A stretch of 43,836 nucleotides of DNA, taken from IMG/VR virus record IMGVR_UViG_3300008450_000085, positions 1-43,836 of that record. The stretch is one strand, 5' to 3'. The translations under genes were made by a program, and so were the position numbers. Below are positions 28,242-36,526 of the stretch, piece after piece. The notes under the pieces were generated by a model that saw only the letters and a list, made by a program, of their open reading frames with translations, made no database searches and was not told the origin of the DNA. The DNA is from a virus. Numbering within the stretch: the stretch's first letter is position 1; each line of letters starts with the position of its first letter.

Positions 28242-30605
28242 GTGGCACCGCGCGTTCCTCGCTCCCGCGTTATGCGACTGCCGAAAGCCACTGGAGGGGC
28301 TTGCGCATTGCCGCCTGTTCCTGGCACGACTATCTCGCAACACCTAGGACAAAACGCTGGCGCTCCCGTACCTACCCCGCCCTCAGTAACTCCTCCGCAA
28401 ACGCCAGCCCCTGCAATCAAGCCTGTAATCCCTACCGCGCCGAAGCCATTTGTGCCAACCAAAGCGACATCGTTTACGCAAAAGAACACCCGCAGTCAAA
28501 AGGGCGCGACGATTGTGGACTTGGACTACAACGGACAAATCGTAGGCTCACTAGCGCAACTGCCTAACGGTAAATGGACTGTCCGCGACGCTAACGGGCA
28601 AGGAGTCGGCAAGCAGTTCGGCACGTCATGGATGGCGCGCAAGGCATTCTCTGACTACCTGAACAGCAAGCAGGGTGTCTTGACCGCACCTATGCCTCAG
28701 CCTGCTACACCGCCTGCCCCTCCGCCTCCGCCAAAGCCTACGCCTACGCCTACGCCTCCTAGTTCAGTACCGCCAATGCCTTCGCCATTTTCACGCAAGC
28801 CACCTCCCGTCCTTTTAAAGCCAATTGCCCCGCCGCCGCCCCCAAAGCCTGTAGCAGTACCAACGCCCGCAGTTGTGGCGGCAGGCTCGCATCCCGTTCC
28901 TACGTTTGGCGTACGCGGGCTAGATACGGCGCTAGGAACAACCGCACGAACGCGCATCTTTCCCGAACTAGCCGAACGAATTACACAGATGAAAGGCTGG
29001 AACGCGCAGCGCGGTTTTGATTGGAGGCAGGTTACGCAAAAGATGGACGGCATGCCTACAGAGTGGGACGTAAAAATCAGATACAGATGGGGCAAAGAAG
29101 GCGAGAACGAAACGACGCTTGCCTCATTCGTCCGCATTGAGGGTGGCTTTAACGTAAAAATTAGTCCAGAGTTTATTAAGTGGTACAACGCCAATATTTT
29201 TCCTGACTACGCAGGACGAATGACGAGTCCATTACCAGATGAGATTACGTTTACATCCAACAACGCAAGCCGCGCAATGACGAGCGCAAAGACCTTCTTC
29301 AATCACATTATGCAGGGCAATTTCCGACCTGCCGAATACAGTGATAATATCGTCGCACGCCTGCAAGAAAAAGCCGCTGCAAAAGCACCGCTCGTATCGC
29401 AACGAACGTTTGCAACCGCCGACCAACTAGAAACGGGATATGTGCAAGGCAAAAACATTACGCGCGATTTGACTCCTGAGCAAATTATGGAGATACATAA
29501 ATTGCACAAGTCAACGGGTGACCGCACTACGAGAAATGATAGCGATGCAGGCATTGACAAAGTATTGGAATATCAAGGCTGGGCAGGGCAGTTACCGTCG
29601 CTCACCGATTTGAGAACATTTATGATGCATTTAGAAAAGGGCGACCGTATGTGGCTTCGCGGCGATACTAAAGTCGCGTATGCCTCTCAGTATAAATTTG
29701 ACCCGACGCAGCACACGGGTAAAGGCATTTTCGGTAATGGAACATACTCCGCGTCCTTTGAGTGGGGAACGTTTAAGAAACTGCCGCAGGCTCGGCTAGA
29801 CCCTGAAATGGCGCTTACGGCTGCCCGTACCGCCAACGAATACTCTAACGGCGGCTATAACGTAGAAGGTCCTGTAACGCTAGGAAGGCTCAAGCGCGTT
29901 AATGGCAAAAATGTTATGCAGCAAGGCGATTTTGAGGCACTTCTTAAGCAAGAGGCAAGTTATTGGGACGGGACGGCAGAAAACGCCGCTACCAACATGA
30001 AGGTGTTGCAAAACAAGGGCGTAGACATTCGCAGTGCAGAGTATCAAGCACTTCAAGCGCAATACGAAGCGGCAAGAGCAATGTACGACATGACCGTGGA
30101 CTCAAATGGAAAGGGAGTATATGCAGCAATGCTCGGAATTGACGCAATCGTCATTTACCCCAACGGAAGACCAAGCACAGTATCAACGCAGCGCCGCACA
30201 TGGAAAGAGATTTACGAAACCGACCCGAATTCTTATTTGCTAATCATTAACCGTAGCGCGTCGGTAATCGCGTCTGGTGATATGAACGTAATGAGTGGCA
30301 AAATGCCAACCCCGTCTAGCAAGCAAGGCGCGGTACGCAGAGCGCCGCGCCCAGCGTCATGGCAGCGATTGACACCTTTCGGCGGAACGGAAGGGAAAAT
30401 GAGCCTTGGGCAATGGTTGGAGCATATGGCAAGGATTGCAACGCAACAGCGGGGCGACACTCGTAACATAAATCTGCAAGCGCGCCTTGATGACTGGTAT
30501 CGCCGCTACGAACGCGCCGTCATCCGTGGCGGAAAAGCCGTTACAATTACATTTGAGGAATCAATGGGCTTTGAGGAACTATTCTTTAAGGGGGAAAATG
30601 AGTAA
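28242..30605 (+). CDS. Large head-region protein with Pro-rich linkers and ADP-ribosyltransferase-like domain
   Basis: 787 residues from GTG 28242, directly after and in frame with the MuF stop codon. No Shine-Dalgarno is visible at this GTG or at ATG 28272. Pro-rich linkers (about 42-72 and 150-212) flank a small domain (GATIVDLDYNGQIVGSLAQ). An unknown domain spans about 220-400. The C-terminal part has MWLRGDTKVAY (R473), GKGIFGNGTYSAS (493-505), LGIDAIVIYPNGR and YLLIINRSASVIAS. That is the R-G / G-x-G-x-Y-x-S / LNRSA pattern of ADP-ribosyltransferase toxins linked to MuF proteins. It is likely a virion-carried effector, modifying a host protein after injection. Catalytic residues need structural confirmation. 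Confidence 0.6.
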   Translation: MAPRVPRSRVMRLPKATGGACALPPVPGTTISQHLGQNAGAPVPTPPSVTPPQTPAPAIKPVIPTAPKPFVPTKATSFTQKNTRSQKGATIVDLDYNGQIVGSLAQLPNGKWTVRDANGQGVGKQFGTSWMARKAFSDYLNSKQGVLTAPMPQPATPPAPPPPPKPTPTPTPPSSVPPMPSPFSRKPPPVLLKPIAPPPPPKPVAVPTPAVVAAGSHPVPTFGVRGLDTALGTTARTRIFPELAERITQMKGWNAQRGFDWRQVTQKMDGMPTEWDVKIRYRWGKEGENETTLASFVRIEGGFNVKISPEFIKWYNANIFPDYAGRMTSPLPDEITFTSNNASRAMTSAKTFFNHIMQGNFRPAEYSDNIVARLQEKAAAKAPLVSQRTFATADQLETGYVQGKNITRDLTPEQIMEIHKLHKSTGDRTTRNDSDAGIDKVLEYQGWAGQLPSLTDLRTFMMHLEKGDRMWLRGDTKVAYASQYKFDPTQHTGKGIFGNGTYSASFEWGTFKKLPQARLDPEMALTAARTANEYSNGGYNVEGPVTLGRLKRVNGKNVMQQGDFEALLKQEASYWDGTAENAATNMKVLQNKGVDIRSAEYQALQAQYEAARAMYDMTVDSNGKGVYAAMLGIDAIVIYPNGRPSTVSTQRRTWKEIYETDPNSYLLIINRSASVIASGDMNVMSGKMPTPSSKQGAVRRAPRPASWQRLTPFGGTEGKMSLGQWLEHMARIATQQRGDTRNINLQARLDDWYRRYERAVIRGGKAVTITFEESMGFEELFFKGENE

Positions 30606-31024
30606 TGCCTACTGAACGTTTGTCAATGATTGGCGCGCGAATGAGCCGTGCTTTGGATATCGCCGCAAAAATGGCTCCGACTAAAGACGAAGTGATTAAC
30701 CTTATGTATGAGTATGAGTTCTTAGACCAAGTACCCCAGCCGTATCGCGAAATGCTCATTAACGCTGACCGCTATCTGCGAGGCGAGGACGATGAGATTG
30801 CGACAACCCCAATGCCATCTTTCAAGCGTTCCGCTATTGAGATTGCCGATCTGTATCGCCTTGGCGCAGAGGCGAAAGGCTTAAACGTCACTACGGTTGC
30901 GGTCAAGGCACGAGTATCTACGGCAAAGGTGCGAGCCTTTTATGCAGCCGAGCCGATGCCTACCGTCGTCCGTCAAAAGATTGAGAAGGCACTTAGTGAA
31001 CTCGGTGTGGTTGTTAGTGTATAG
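30605..31024 (+). CDS. Unknown protein with helix-turn-helix-like region
   Basis: 139 residues, TAATG overlap with the ART-domain gene. Helical throughout. AIEIADLYRLGAEAKGLNVT, continuing through TVAVKARVSTAKVRAFY, reads like a helix-turn-helix. By position it may be a head-assembly accessory rather than a regulator. Family not recognised. A small hairpin CCGCA-ACTT-TGCGG (31033-31046) lies after the stop. Confidence 0.55.
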   Translation: MPTERLSMIGARMSRALDIAAKMAPTKDEVINLMYEYEFLDQVPQPYREMLINADRYLRGEDDEIATTPMPSFKRSAIEIADLYRLGAEAKGLNVTTVAVKARVSTAKVRAFYAAEPMPTVVRQKIEKALSELGVVVSV

Positions 31025-31073
31025 TTAACGCGCCGCAACTTTGCGGTTGTCATATAGAGAGAGGTCATATACA

Positions 31074-31748
31074 ATGACAGAGGAAGCGCAGAAGGCGGAC
31101 GTTCAGGAAACGCCGTCAACGGCTCAGGTAGCCCCTAGCGACGAGGGCGCTCAAGTCGCGGCTCAGGAAGCCACAGAGTCCAAGCCCGAACTTGATGTCC
31201 AAGTGCTTGTGAAAGAGCGCGAGGAAGCAAAGCGAGAGGCGCAGAAACTTCGGCAGCAACTGCGCGCTAAGGAAGCGGCGGAAGCGGAAGCAGCAAAGGC
31301 TCAGATGTCTGAGCAAGAGCGGCTTGTCGCGGAAGTCACCGAATTGCGCAAGCAGGCTGAAACGTGGGCTAATGAACGAAAGGCTATCTTGGCAGAAGCG
31401 GTCGCACGCGACGCGGCAGAGAAAATCGGAATCATTGATTACCGTGACGCTTTGGCGCTCGTAAGTAAAGAAGAAATTGTTTACGACGACCTCGGCAAGC
31501 CAGAGAACCTTGACATTCTCTTTAGCAATCTCGTTAAGGCAAAGCCATATTTGGTTTCTGGTGATGGACGGCAAGTCAAGACTGCGACAGCAAATGCGTC
31601 CGCAGGGACTAGCGGTGGTCCTACCGTACGCCTGTCGTCGGAAGAACTTGAGATGGCAAAGCGTGCTGGCATTGCGCCAGAGCGTTGGGTCGCTCTTAAG
31701 GCAGTTAAGACTCTTGATGATTGGAAGAAGACTCGGGCGCAGTCATAG
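31074..31748 (+). CDS. Capsid scaffolding protein
   Basis: 224 residues from ATG 31074; GAGAGAGGTC is the weak site upstream. The first 120 residues are an Ala/Glu/Lys/Gln-rich coiled coil (VLVKEREEAKREAQKLRQQ), followed by a linker and a C-terminal basic region with SSEELEMAKRAGIAPERW and KTLDDWKKTR. This order, immediately before decoration and major capsid genes, is that of phage scaffolding proteins (Gp20/PF14265-like), which direct procapsid assembly and leave before maturation. Confidence 0.75.
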   Translation: MTEEAQKADVQETPSTAQVAPSDEGAQVAAQEATESKPELDVQVLVKEREEAKREAQKLRQQLRAKEAAEAEAAKAQMSEQERLVAEVTELRKQAETWANERKAILAEAVARDAAEKIGIIDYRDALALVSKEEIVYDDLGKPENLDILFSNLVKAKPYLVSGDGRQVKTATANASAGTSGGPTVRLSSEELEMAKRAGIAPERWVALKAVKTLDDWKKTRAQS

Positions 31749-31777
31749 CGCCTAACGAATAACAAAGGAAAAATAAA

Positions 31778-32194
31778 ATGGCAGGATTTACCTTCCGCTA
31801 TCGTCTTAGCGGCGGCGCTCCAACCATTCAGGTTCTCAAGGCGAAGGATACGGAAACCCTTACTAAGGGCGACCTCCTGAATCTTGAGACTGGAGAGGTT
31901 GACCTCGCTGCAACGGCAGACGCAAACCTTCTCGGCGTGTGCCTTGATACGGCTGCTCGTACGGACAGCACCACGGATGTTTACGTCATTACTGACGCTG
32001 ACGCTGTGTATGCAGTTTCCGATACGAACGCCCGCGTTAAGGGTGCGACGCTTGACATTTCAGGGGCGACGGGCGCACAGGGTGTTGCCGCTTCGTCCAA
32101 CAAGGAATTTGTTGTAGTTGCTCCGTCTACTGCAACCGAGGAAACGCTCGTACGCGTCAACGTTGGCAAGCATGCCGACAACAAGGCGCAGTAA
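31778..32194 (+). CDS. Head decoration-like protein
   Basis: 138 residues, AAAGGAAAA upstream. Beta-rich: LKAKDTETLTKGDLLNLETG and LGVCLDTAARTDSTTDVYVI. The pattern (capsid-stabiliser or DUF2190-like beta fold) and position between scaffold and major capsid suggest a decoration protein that binds the mature head. It carries no catalytic motif. Confidence 0.6.
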   Translation: MAGFTFRYRLSGGAPTIQVLKAKDTETLTKGDLLNLETGEVDLAATADANLLGVCLDTAARTDSTTDVYVITDADAVYAVSDTNARVKGATLDISGATGAQGVAASSNKEFVVVAPSTATEETLVRVNVGKHADNKAQ

Positions 32195-32207
32195 GGAGTA
32201 ACTGAAA

Positions 32208-33143
32208 ATGGCTTTCCATAGCAGCAACTGGAGTGAACTTCTCACTCCGCAGTTGACCGAGGCGTTCTACATCGGGTTCACCGATTCAGGTCGCCGCGCG
32301 TCAATGATTCCTAATCTTTACCGAATTGAGAATTCGGAACGGGCTTTTGAAGAGCATATCGGCGTAGGGCAGTTCTCATCGGCTGGTTGGTCGTTTGAGA
32401 AGACTGGTCGCGTCCAGTATGACGAGCGAAACAAGGGTTTCCTCAAGCGTTACACGCACGCTGAGTTCGCAAAGGGCTTCGTTGTAACTCGTAAGTTGAT
32501 TGACGACAATTTGACGGCAATCGCACTTGACGATGCAACTGACCTTGGCGACGCAGCGTTCCGAAAGCGCGAAAAGTCCGCAGCGGCTCTGTTCAACAAT
32601 GCCTTTAGCAATTCAGGCGTTGACGAGGACGGATTCGCTCTGGCAGGTCCTGACGGCGCGGCGCTCGTCTCCGATTCGCATCCGCGAAACGCAGCCGACT
32701 CCACGGGTCAGGACAACCTTTACACTCTTGCTCTCACGCGGGACAACGTCCGCACCATTCGCACGGCGATGATGCAGACGACGGATGATGTCGGTGACGT
32801 GTTGAACGTCATGCCTGACACCCTCCTCGTTCCACCTGAGTTGGAAGACGATGCACTCATCATCATTCGGTCGGCTCTTGACCCGACGACGGCGTACAAT
32901 GCGATTAACCCACAGGCGGGTCGCTTTAACGTCATGTCGTGGCACTATCTGACCACAGCGGACAATTGGTTCATGATTGACGCTGCACGAATGAAGCGCG
33001 ACCTTATTTGGTACGAGCGCATCCCAGTTGAGTTCGGTGCTGAGGAAGATTTTGATACCTTCCAGAAGAAGTTCCGAGCCTACATGCGCTACAGCCGCGG
33101 ATACCGTGACTGGCGCTGGGTCGCTGGCAGCAACCCATCGTAA
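32208..33143 (+). CDS. Major capsid protein
   Basis: 311 residues. The N-terminal arm (LTPQLTEAFYIGFTDSGRRA) and core segments are HK97-like: EFAKGFVVTRKLIDDN, TALALTRDN-like helix and LLVPPELEDDALIIIRSALD, ending SRGYRDWRWVAG. It belongs to the Mu/SPP1-type capsid group by order (scaffold, decoration, capsid). TAAGGAGTAACTG is upstream. A very strong hairpin follows the stop. Confidence 0.85.
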   Translation: MAFHSSNWSELLTPQLTEAFYIGFTDSGRRASMIPNLYRIENSERAFEEHIGVGQFSSAGWSFEKTGRVQYDERNKGFLKRYTHAEFAKGFVVTRKLIDDNLTAIALDDATDLGDAAFRKREKSAAALFNNAFSNSGVDEDGFALAGPDGAALVSDSHPRNAADSTGQDNLYTLALTRDNVRTIRTAMMQTTDDVGDVLNVMPDTLLVPPELEDDALIIIRSALDPTTAYNAINPQAGRFNVMSWHYLTTADNWFMIDAARMKRDLIWYERIPVEFGAEEDFDTFQKKFRAYMRYSRGYRDWRWVAGSNPS

Positions 33144-33170
33144 GATTGGTTTAAACTAGCGAGTGCGAAT

Positions 33171-33199
33171 GCCGCCCCGTGATATTTTCACGGGGCGGC
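33171..33199 (+). terminator. Strong hairpin after the major capsid gene
   Basis: A perfect 12-bp stem GCCGCCCCGTGA/TCACGGGGCGGC with a 5-nt loop TATTT. No T-run follows (AAACGCC), so termination may be partial or factor-dependent. It likely protects the abundant capsid message end. The downstream genes continue in the same direction. Confidence 0.6.
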
Positions 33200-33223
33200 A
33201 AACGCCTAAAGTGGAGAATTGAA

Positions 33224-33424
33224 ATGACTAAGAAGGCAGACGCGTACGAAAAGTTGTACCCAAATACGGGTATCCCTGAAGCGCAAAAGCACGAGCGAAT
33301 GGAACGACTAGAGTTTAAGGAGCGCAAGGCTGGAACAGGTCGCACGAGCGGCAGTCGCTTTATTGGTGTGCCTGACATGCCTTGGCTACACGACAAAAAG
33401 GAGAAAGAAAATGGCGCAGGCTAA
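33224..33424 (+). CDS. Small basic protein after capsid
   Basis: 66 residues from ATG 33224; GTGGAG is the upstream site. Highly charged (KAGTGRTSGSRF, WLHDKKEKEN) with little hydrophobic core. Possibly a capsid or neck accessory. It ends inside the start of the next gene (14-bp overlap). Confidence 0.5.
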   Translation: MTKKADAYEKLYPNTGIPEAQKHERMERLEFKERKAGTGRTSGSRFIGVPDMPWLHDKKEKENGAG

Positions 33425-33770
33425 GTTTAAGTTGGCACTAACCACGGACGGCGCGGGCGCAGCGTCCGCACGCACCAAGGAGCCAGTCAATGGCGAAATT
33501 GACGGCATTTACGTTGACCTCGGAACGCTAGACGCGGCAGCAGATATTACAATTGAGCAAAATGATGGCGGGGGCGCGCTTCCTGTCGCATATATCGCAA
33601 ACGCAACGACGGGCTGGTATTTTCCTATCATTACGGCGATTCACGTCAGCGGTTCGGGTACTCCTAAGACCGACGGGTACATTCCTGTCGTCGGATATAT
33701 CACTGCCAGCGTTGCTAACGGCGGTGCGGCAGCGACAGGCTCAGTCACCGTATTTGTTCACGAGGAATAA
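33411..33770 (+). CDS. Beta-rich head protein, possible decoration or head-fibre protein
   Basis: 119 residues from ATG 33411 (AAAGGAG upstream). Repeated beta strands with Gly/Ala/Thr (NGEIDGIYVDLGTLDAAAD, VGYITASVANGGAAATGSV). No catalytic residues. Its place between the capsid gene and the connector suggests an accessory head surface protein; the neck is an alternative. Confidence 0.55.
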   Translation: MAQAKFKLALTTDGAGAASARTKEPVNGEIDGIYVDLGTLDAAADITIEQNDGGGALPVAYIANATTGWYFPIITAIHVSGSGTPKTDGYIPVVGYITASVANGGAAATGSVTVFVHEE

Positions 33771-33773
33771 CTA

Positions 33774-34409
33774 ATGGGTCTATCGTACCGCTCCGCAATT
33801 CGTTTGGAGGCTGGCGATAGTGGCATATTCACACGAGATACTTTTTCAGGAACGGGCGCAAAAACCGCGTTCTGGGTTACAGGTTCGCCTATTGATACGG
33901 CGAGCGTCGTAGCATATGTCAGCGACACCGTTGTAACGGCAACAGGCTCTACGGATGGGCGCGTGGTATTTACTGCTGCGCCCGCTTCGGGCACCGATAA
34001 CGTAGACATTGCCTATCAAGCCGTAATCCTTAACGACACTAAAGTTGATGAGATTTTGCGGCAGCATGGCTTCACTTCGCCAACGGCTGAGGCAGATTCT
34101 CCTCTCACCGTAGAGTTTTATCGGGCAGCGGCGCATTTGTGCGATGCGCTTGCGAGCCATTTTGCGGGTGCAGCAGACACGAATATTGACGGCACCGATA
34201 TCAAGCGAAGCCAGATGGCGCTCGCATTCGCCAAGCGAGCAGCGGACATCCGTCAAAAAATTGCACGGGAGTTCGCCTCCATTAGTGCAATGAAGATTAA
34301 GCGGTTGGACGGCTACGCAGCACTTGATGAGGTGACGAGCGACGAGTACGGCGGAAGCGATACGAACCCGCGCCGCAAGTACTATGGCGATGAGGATGAT
34401 ATTCCGTGA
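33774..34409 (+). CDS. Head-tail connector (adaptor)-like protein
   Basis: 211 residues. A beta-rich N-terminal domain of about 80 residues (SGTGAKTAFWVTG) is fused to a helical domain (TVEFYRAAAHLCDALASHFA, MALAFAKRAADIRQKIARE). The helical part resembles gp6/gp15-like head-tail adaptors. The overlap with the next gene (GTGA) fits the neck operon. The N-terminal extension is unusual for the family. Confidence 0.55.
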   Translation: MGLSYRSAIRLEAGDSGIFTRDTFSGTGAKTAFWVTGSPIDTASVVAYVSDTVVTATGSTDGRVVFTAAPASGTDNVDIAYQAVILNDTKVDEILRQHGFTSPTAEADSPLTVEFYRAAAHLCDALASHFAGAADTNIDGTDIKRSQMALAFAKRAADIRQKIAREFASISAMKIKRLDGYAALDEVTSDEYGGSDTNPRRKYYGDEDDIP

Positions 34410-34771
34410 CCCGCATTAGCGGCACGGAAATCGTACGCGCACGAGAGGCAATCAACGACGCATACACAGAAGTCGTTACTGTTTCGCGCGCAACTCGCAC
34501 CGCTGATGGCAAAGGCGGCTGGACAAACGCATATACAAATGTTGCGCAAGTAAGCGGTCGCCTTGCCTCGCTAAAAGGCTCGGACGCAATTGCCTATGAG
34601 GGTGAACTAGGTTCATCTGAAGGCTTTGTATTGACCCTTCCGCGCGGCTATACTCTCAAGGCGGCGGACAGGATTCGCGTTCGTGGAATCACATGCGAGC
34701 CTGTAATTGATGGAAATGAAACGCCACTTCGCGTCGCAGGGCGTTGGATTTGTAGAAAGGTGAATGCATAA
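34406..34771 (+). CDS. Head-closure (stopper)-like protein
   Basis: 121 residues from GTG 34406 (GTGA overlap). AYTEVVTVSRATRTADGKGG and VSGRLASLKGSDAIA, with a strand-rich end (PLRVAGRWICRKVNA), match the short beta-barrel pattern of SPP1 gp16 / head-tail stopper proteins that close the portal channel. Its neighbours are a connector, then tail-completion genes. Confidence 0.6.
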   Translation: MTRISGTEIVRAREAINDAYTEVVTVSRATRTADGKGGWTNAYTNVAQVSGRLASLKGSDAIAYEGELGSSEGFVLTLPRGYTLKAADRIRVRGITCEPVIDGNETPLRVAGRWICRKVNA

Positions 34772-34836
34772 TGCCAAAGAAGGGCTACGCAGTAGGATAC
34801 CCAACCAAGAAGCCAAAGCCGAAAAAGGGCAAGTGA
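34771..34836 (+). CDS. 21-residue basic micro-protein
   Basis: MPKKGYAVGYPTKKPKPKKG, ending in one more Lys. It starts with TAATG overlapping the stopper stop and ends in GTGA overlapping the next gene's start, so both ends are translationally coupled. Nine of 21 residues are Lys. Very small basic genes of this kind occur between neck genes in other phages. It may bind DNA at the portal or only serve coupling. Confidence 0.55.
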   Translation: MPKKGYAVGYPTKKPKPKKGK

Positions 34837-35204
34837 AAGTAAGTTCGCGTATCCGAGTTACGAGTCGGCTATCTAATATCTCTGCCAATGCAGACAGACT
34901 CATTGATGAAGTCGTAGTCAGCGCAGCAGGGCAAATTCAGGAGATAGCGCAGACAAGCATGCACGGCAACCCGCCGTCGGCAGAGGGCGAATACCCCGCT
35001 GTCCGCACAGGATTGCTTCGCGGCACCTTGAGCCATACGCGAATTGGACGGCACCAAGCCATCACCTTTAGCCCGATGGAATACGCGCCGCATTTGGAAT
35101 ACGGCACCGTAAAAATGGGCGCTCGTCCATTCCTTCGCCCTTCTCTTGACCGCGTGAAGCCATCATTCGTCATTGCAGTAGAGCGGGCGGCACAACGCGC
35201 ATGA
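34833..35204 (+). CDS. HK97 gp10-like tail-completion protein
   Basis: 123 residues from GTG 34833 (GTGA with the micro-gene). A frame starting at 34764 has no site and overlaps the stopper gene. The pattern NADRLIDEVVVSAAGQIQEI, a PPSAEGEYPAVRTGLLRGTL segment, EYAPHLEYGTVKMGARPFL and a helical end is that of gp10/Gp17-like proteins that complete or cap the tail top. Overlaps the next gene (ATGA). Confidence 0.8.
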   Translation: MKVSSRIRVTSRLSNISANADRLIDEVVVSAAGQIQEIAQTSMHGNPPSAEGEYPAVRTGLLRGTLSHTRIGRHQAITFSPMEYAPHLEYGTVKMGARPFLRPSLDRVKPSFVIAVERAAQRA

Positions 35205-35614
35205 ACGAAGTTGATGCAGCAATCTACAGCACGCTAAACGGAGATGCGACGCTCCTGACTTCCGCCACGGGCGGCATCTGGAGAATGGTTGCACCAGAAA
35301 ATACGACGGGCGTGTATATTGTATTTCAACTTATCGGTGCGCAAAACGACCTGCATACTTTTATGACAGACAAGCGAGTCGTTTCCTTGCGTTATCAGAT
35401 TAAGGCGATTGAGCGTGGTTACTCGGCATCTACGGCTCGTACGGCTATGGCTCGGATTGACACGCTTCTGAATGACGCGGCACTATCCGTAACGCCCTTC
35501 ACTCTGCTACAATGCCGCCGAGAGGCAGCCATTCCTGATATGCTGGAACGGCTGGACAACGAAGAGGTCTATCAGCACGTTGGCGCAACGTATATTGTTG
35601 AGGTGCAAGTCTAA
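35201..35614 (+). CDS. Tail terminator / DUF3168-like protein
   Basis: 137 residues. DAAIYSTLNGDATLLTSATG at the start, a central LRYQIKAIERGYSASTARTA helix and a C-terminal strand (VGATYIVEVQV) match tail-terminator (gpU/gp17, DUF3168-like) proteins that stop tail tube growth and join tail to head. TAATG overlap with the next gene. Confidence 0.75.
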   Translation: MNEVDAAIYSTLNGDATLLTSATGGIWRMVAPENTTGVYIVFQLIGAQNDLHTFMTDKRVVSLRYQIKAIERGYSASTARTAMARIDTLLNDAALSVTPFTLLQCRREAAIPDMLERLDNEEVYQHVGATYIVEVQV

Positions 35615-35781
35615 TGGGTGATGTAACTAAGGAAACTAAGAAGTATCAGGTTCTCGTTGAGTTGTCGTATCCTGACGCGAGCGGCAAGAAGAAGACTCCG
35701 AAAGTAGGCGAGGTGGTTTCGGATATCCCAGCCATTAGCGTCAAGTGGCTCGTTGCGCAAGGCGCAATCAAGGAGAGTTGA
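35614..35781 (+). CDS. Small tail-region protein
   Basis: 55 residues from ATG 35614 (TAATG). VLVELSYPDASGKKKTPKVG and an AISVKWLVAQGAI end suggest one beta-hairpin domain. It is conserved-looking between terminator and tail-tube genes. Role unknown. Confidence 0.55.
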   Translation: MGDVTKETKKYQVLVELSYPDASGKKKTPKVGEVVSDIPAISVKWLVAQGAIKES

Positions 35782-35782
35782 G

Positions 35783-36511
35783 ATGGCATTCGGACACGGC
35801 TCAAAGGCAAAGTTGTATTTGGCAGGCGCTGACGTTTCGTCGGCGTTCTCTAGCGTTTCGGTGGCGCGTACGCGCGATACCGCCGAAACAAGTGGTCTGG
35901 GCACGACTGCCAAGACTTATATCACAGGACTAGCGGACGCAACCGTTTCTGCTGAGGGCATGTATGAGGTAAATAGCGCATCACCGCTTCAGGATGATGT
36001 GCTTAGCGGCATTCTCGGCTCCGCCAGTAAGTCAGCATTCATTCTTGCATCGCAGGGCGATACGGCTGCGGGCGACCCTGCACTTGTCGGAAAGATTGAC
36101 ACGACCTCTTATGAAATCACTTCTCCAGTTGACGGCGTAACCTCTACGGCACTTGAGTTCCAGACAACGGACGGCGCCGCCTCTGGCAAGGTGCTTGCTA
36201 ATAAGGCAGCACGCTCAGCAACAGGCGATGGAAGCGCCGTAGATAATGGCGCAGCCACTTCTAACGGGCTAATCGCCGTATTGCAGGTCTTTGCAATTTC
36301 AGGCGGCTCGCCTTCACTCACAGTCAGCGTTGAGCATTCCGCTGATGCAGTTACCTATGTTTCACTCGGTTCATACACCGCTGTAACGAGTGGAACATCG
36401 GCACAAACGATTGTTACAAGCGCCACAGTCAACCGCTATGTGCGCGCTACATGGACAATCACAGGCAGTACGCCAAGCGCAACCTTTGCTGTTGCGTTTG
36501 GGCGCAAGTAA
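35783..36511 (+). CDS. Major tail (tube) protein A with C-terminal extension
   Basis: 242 residues from ATG 35783 (AAGGAG upstream). Residues 1-130 are a tail-tube beta domain (HGSKAKLYLAGADVSSAF, TAETSGLGTTAKTYITGLAD, VSAEGMYEV) that matches the next protein. Residues about 150-242 are an added beta-sandwich (GLIAVLQVFAISGGSPSLTV, ATFAVAFGRK) of the kind displayed on tail surfaces. It probably polymerises as the tube, with the extension decorating it. Confidence 0.7.
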   Translation: MAFGHGSKAKLYLAGADVSSAFSSVSVARTRDTAETSGLGTTAKTYITGLADATVSAEGMYEVNSASPLQDDVLSGILGSASKSAFILASQGDTAAGDPALVGKIDTTSYEITSPVDGVTSTALEFQTTDGAASGKVLANKAARSATGDGSAVDNGAATSNGLIAVLQVFAISGGSPSLTVSVEHSADAVTYVSLGSYTAVTSGTSAQTIVTSATVNRYVRATWTITGSTPSATFAVAFGRK

Positions 36512-36526
36512 TTTAAGGAGTGCCAA

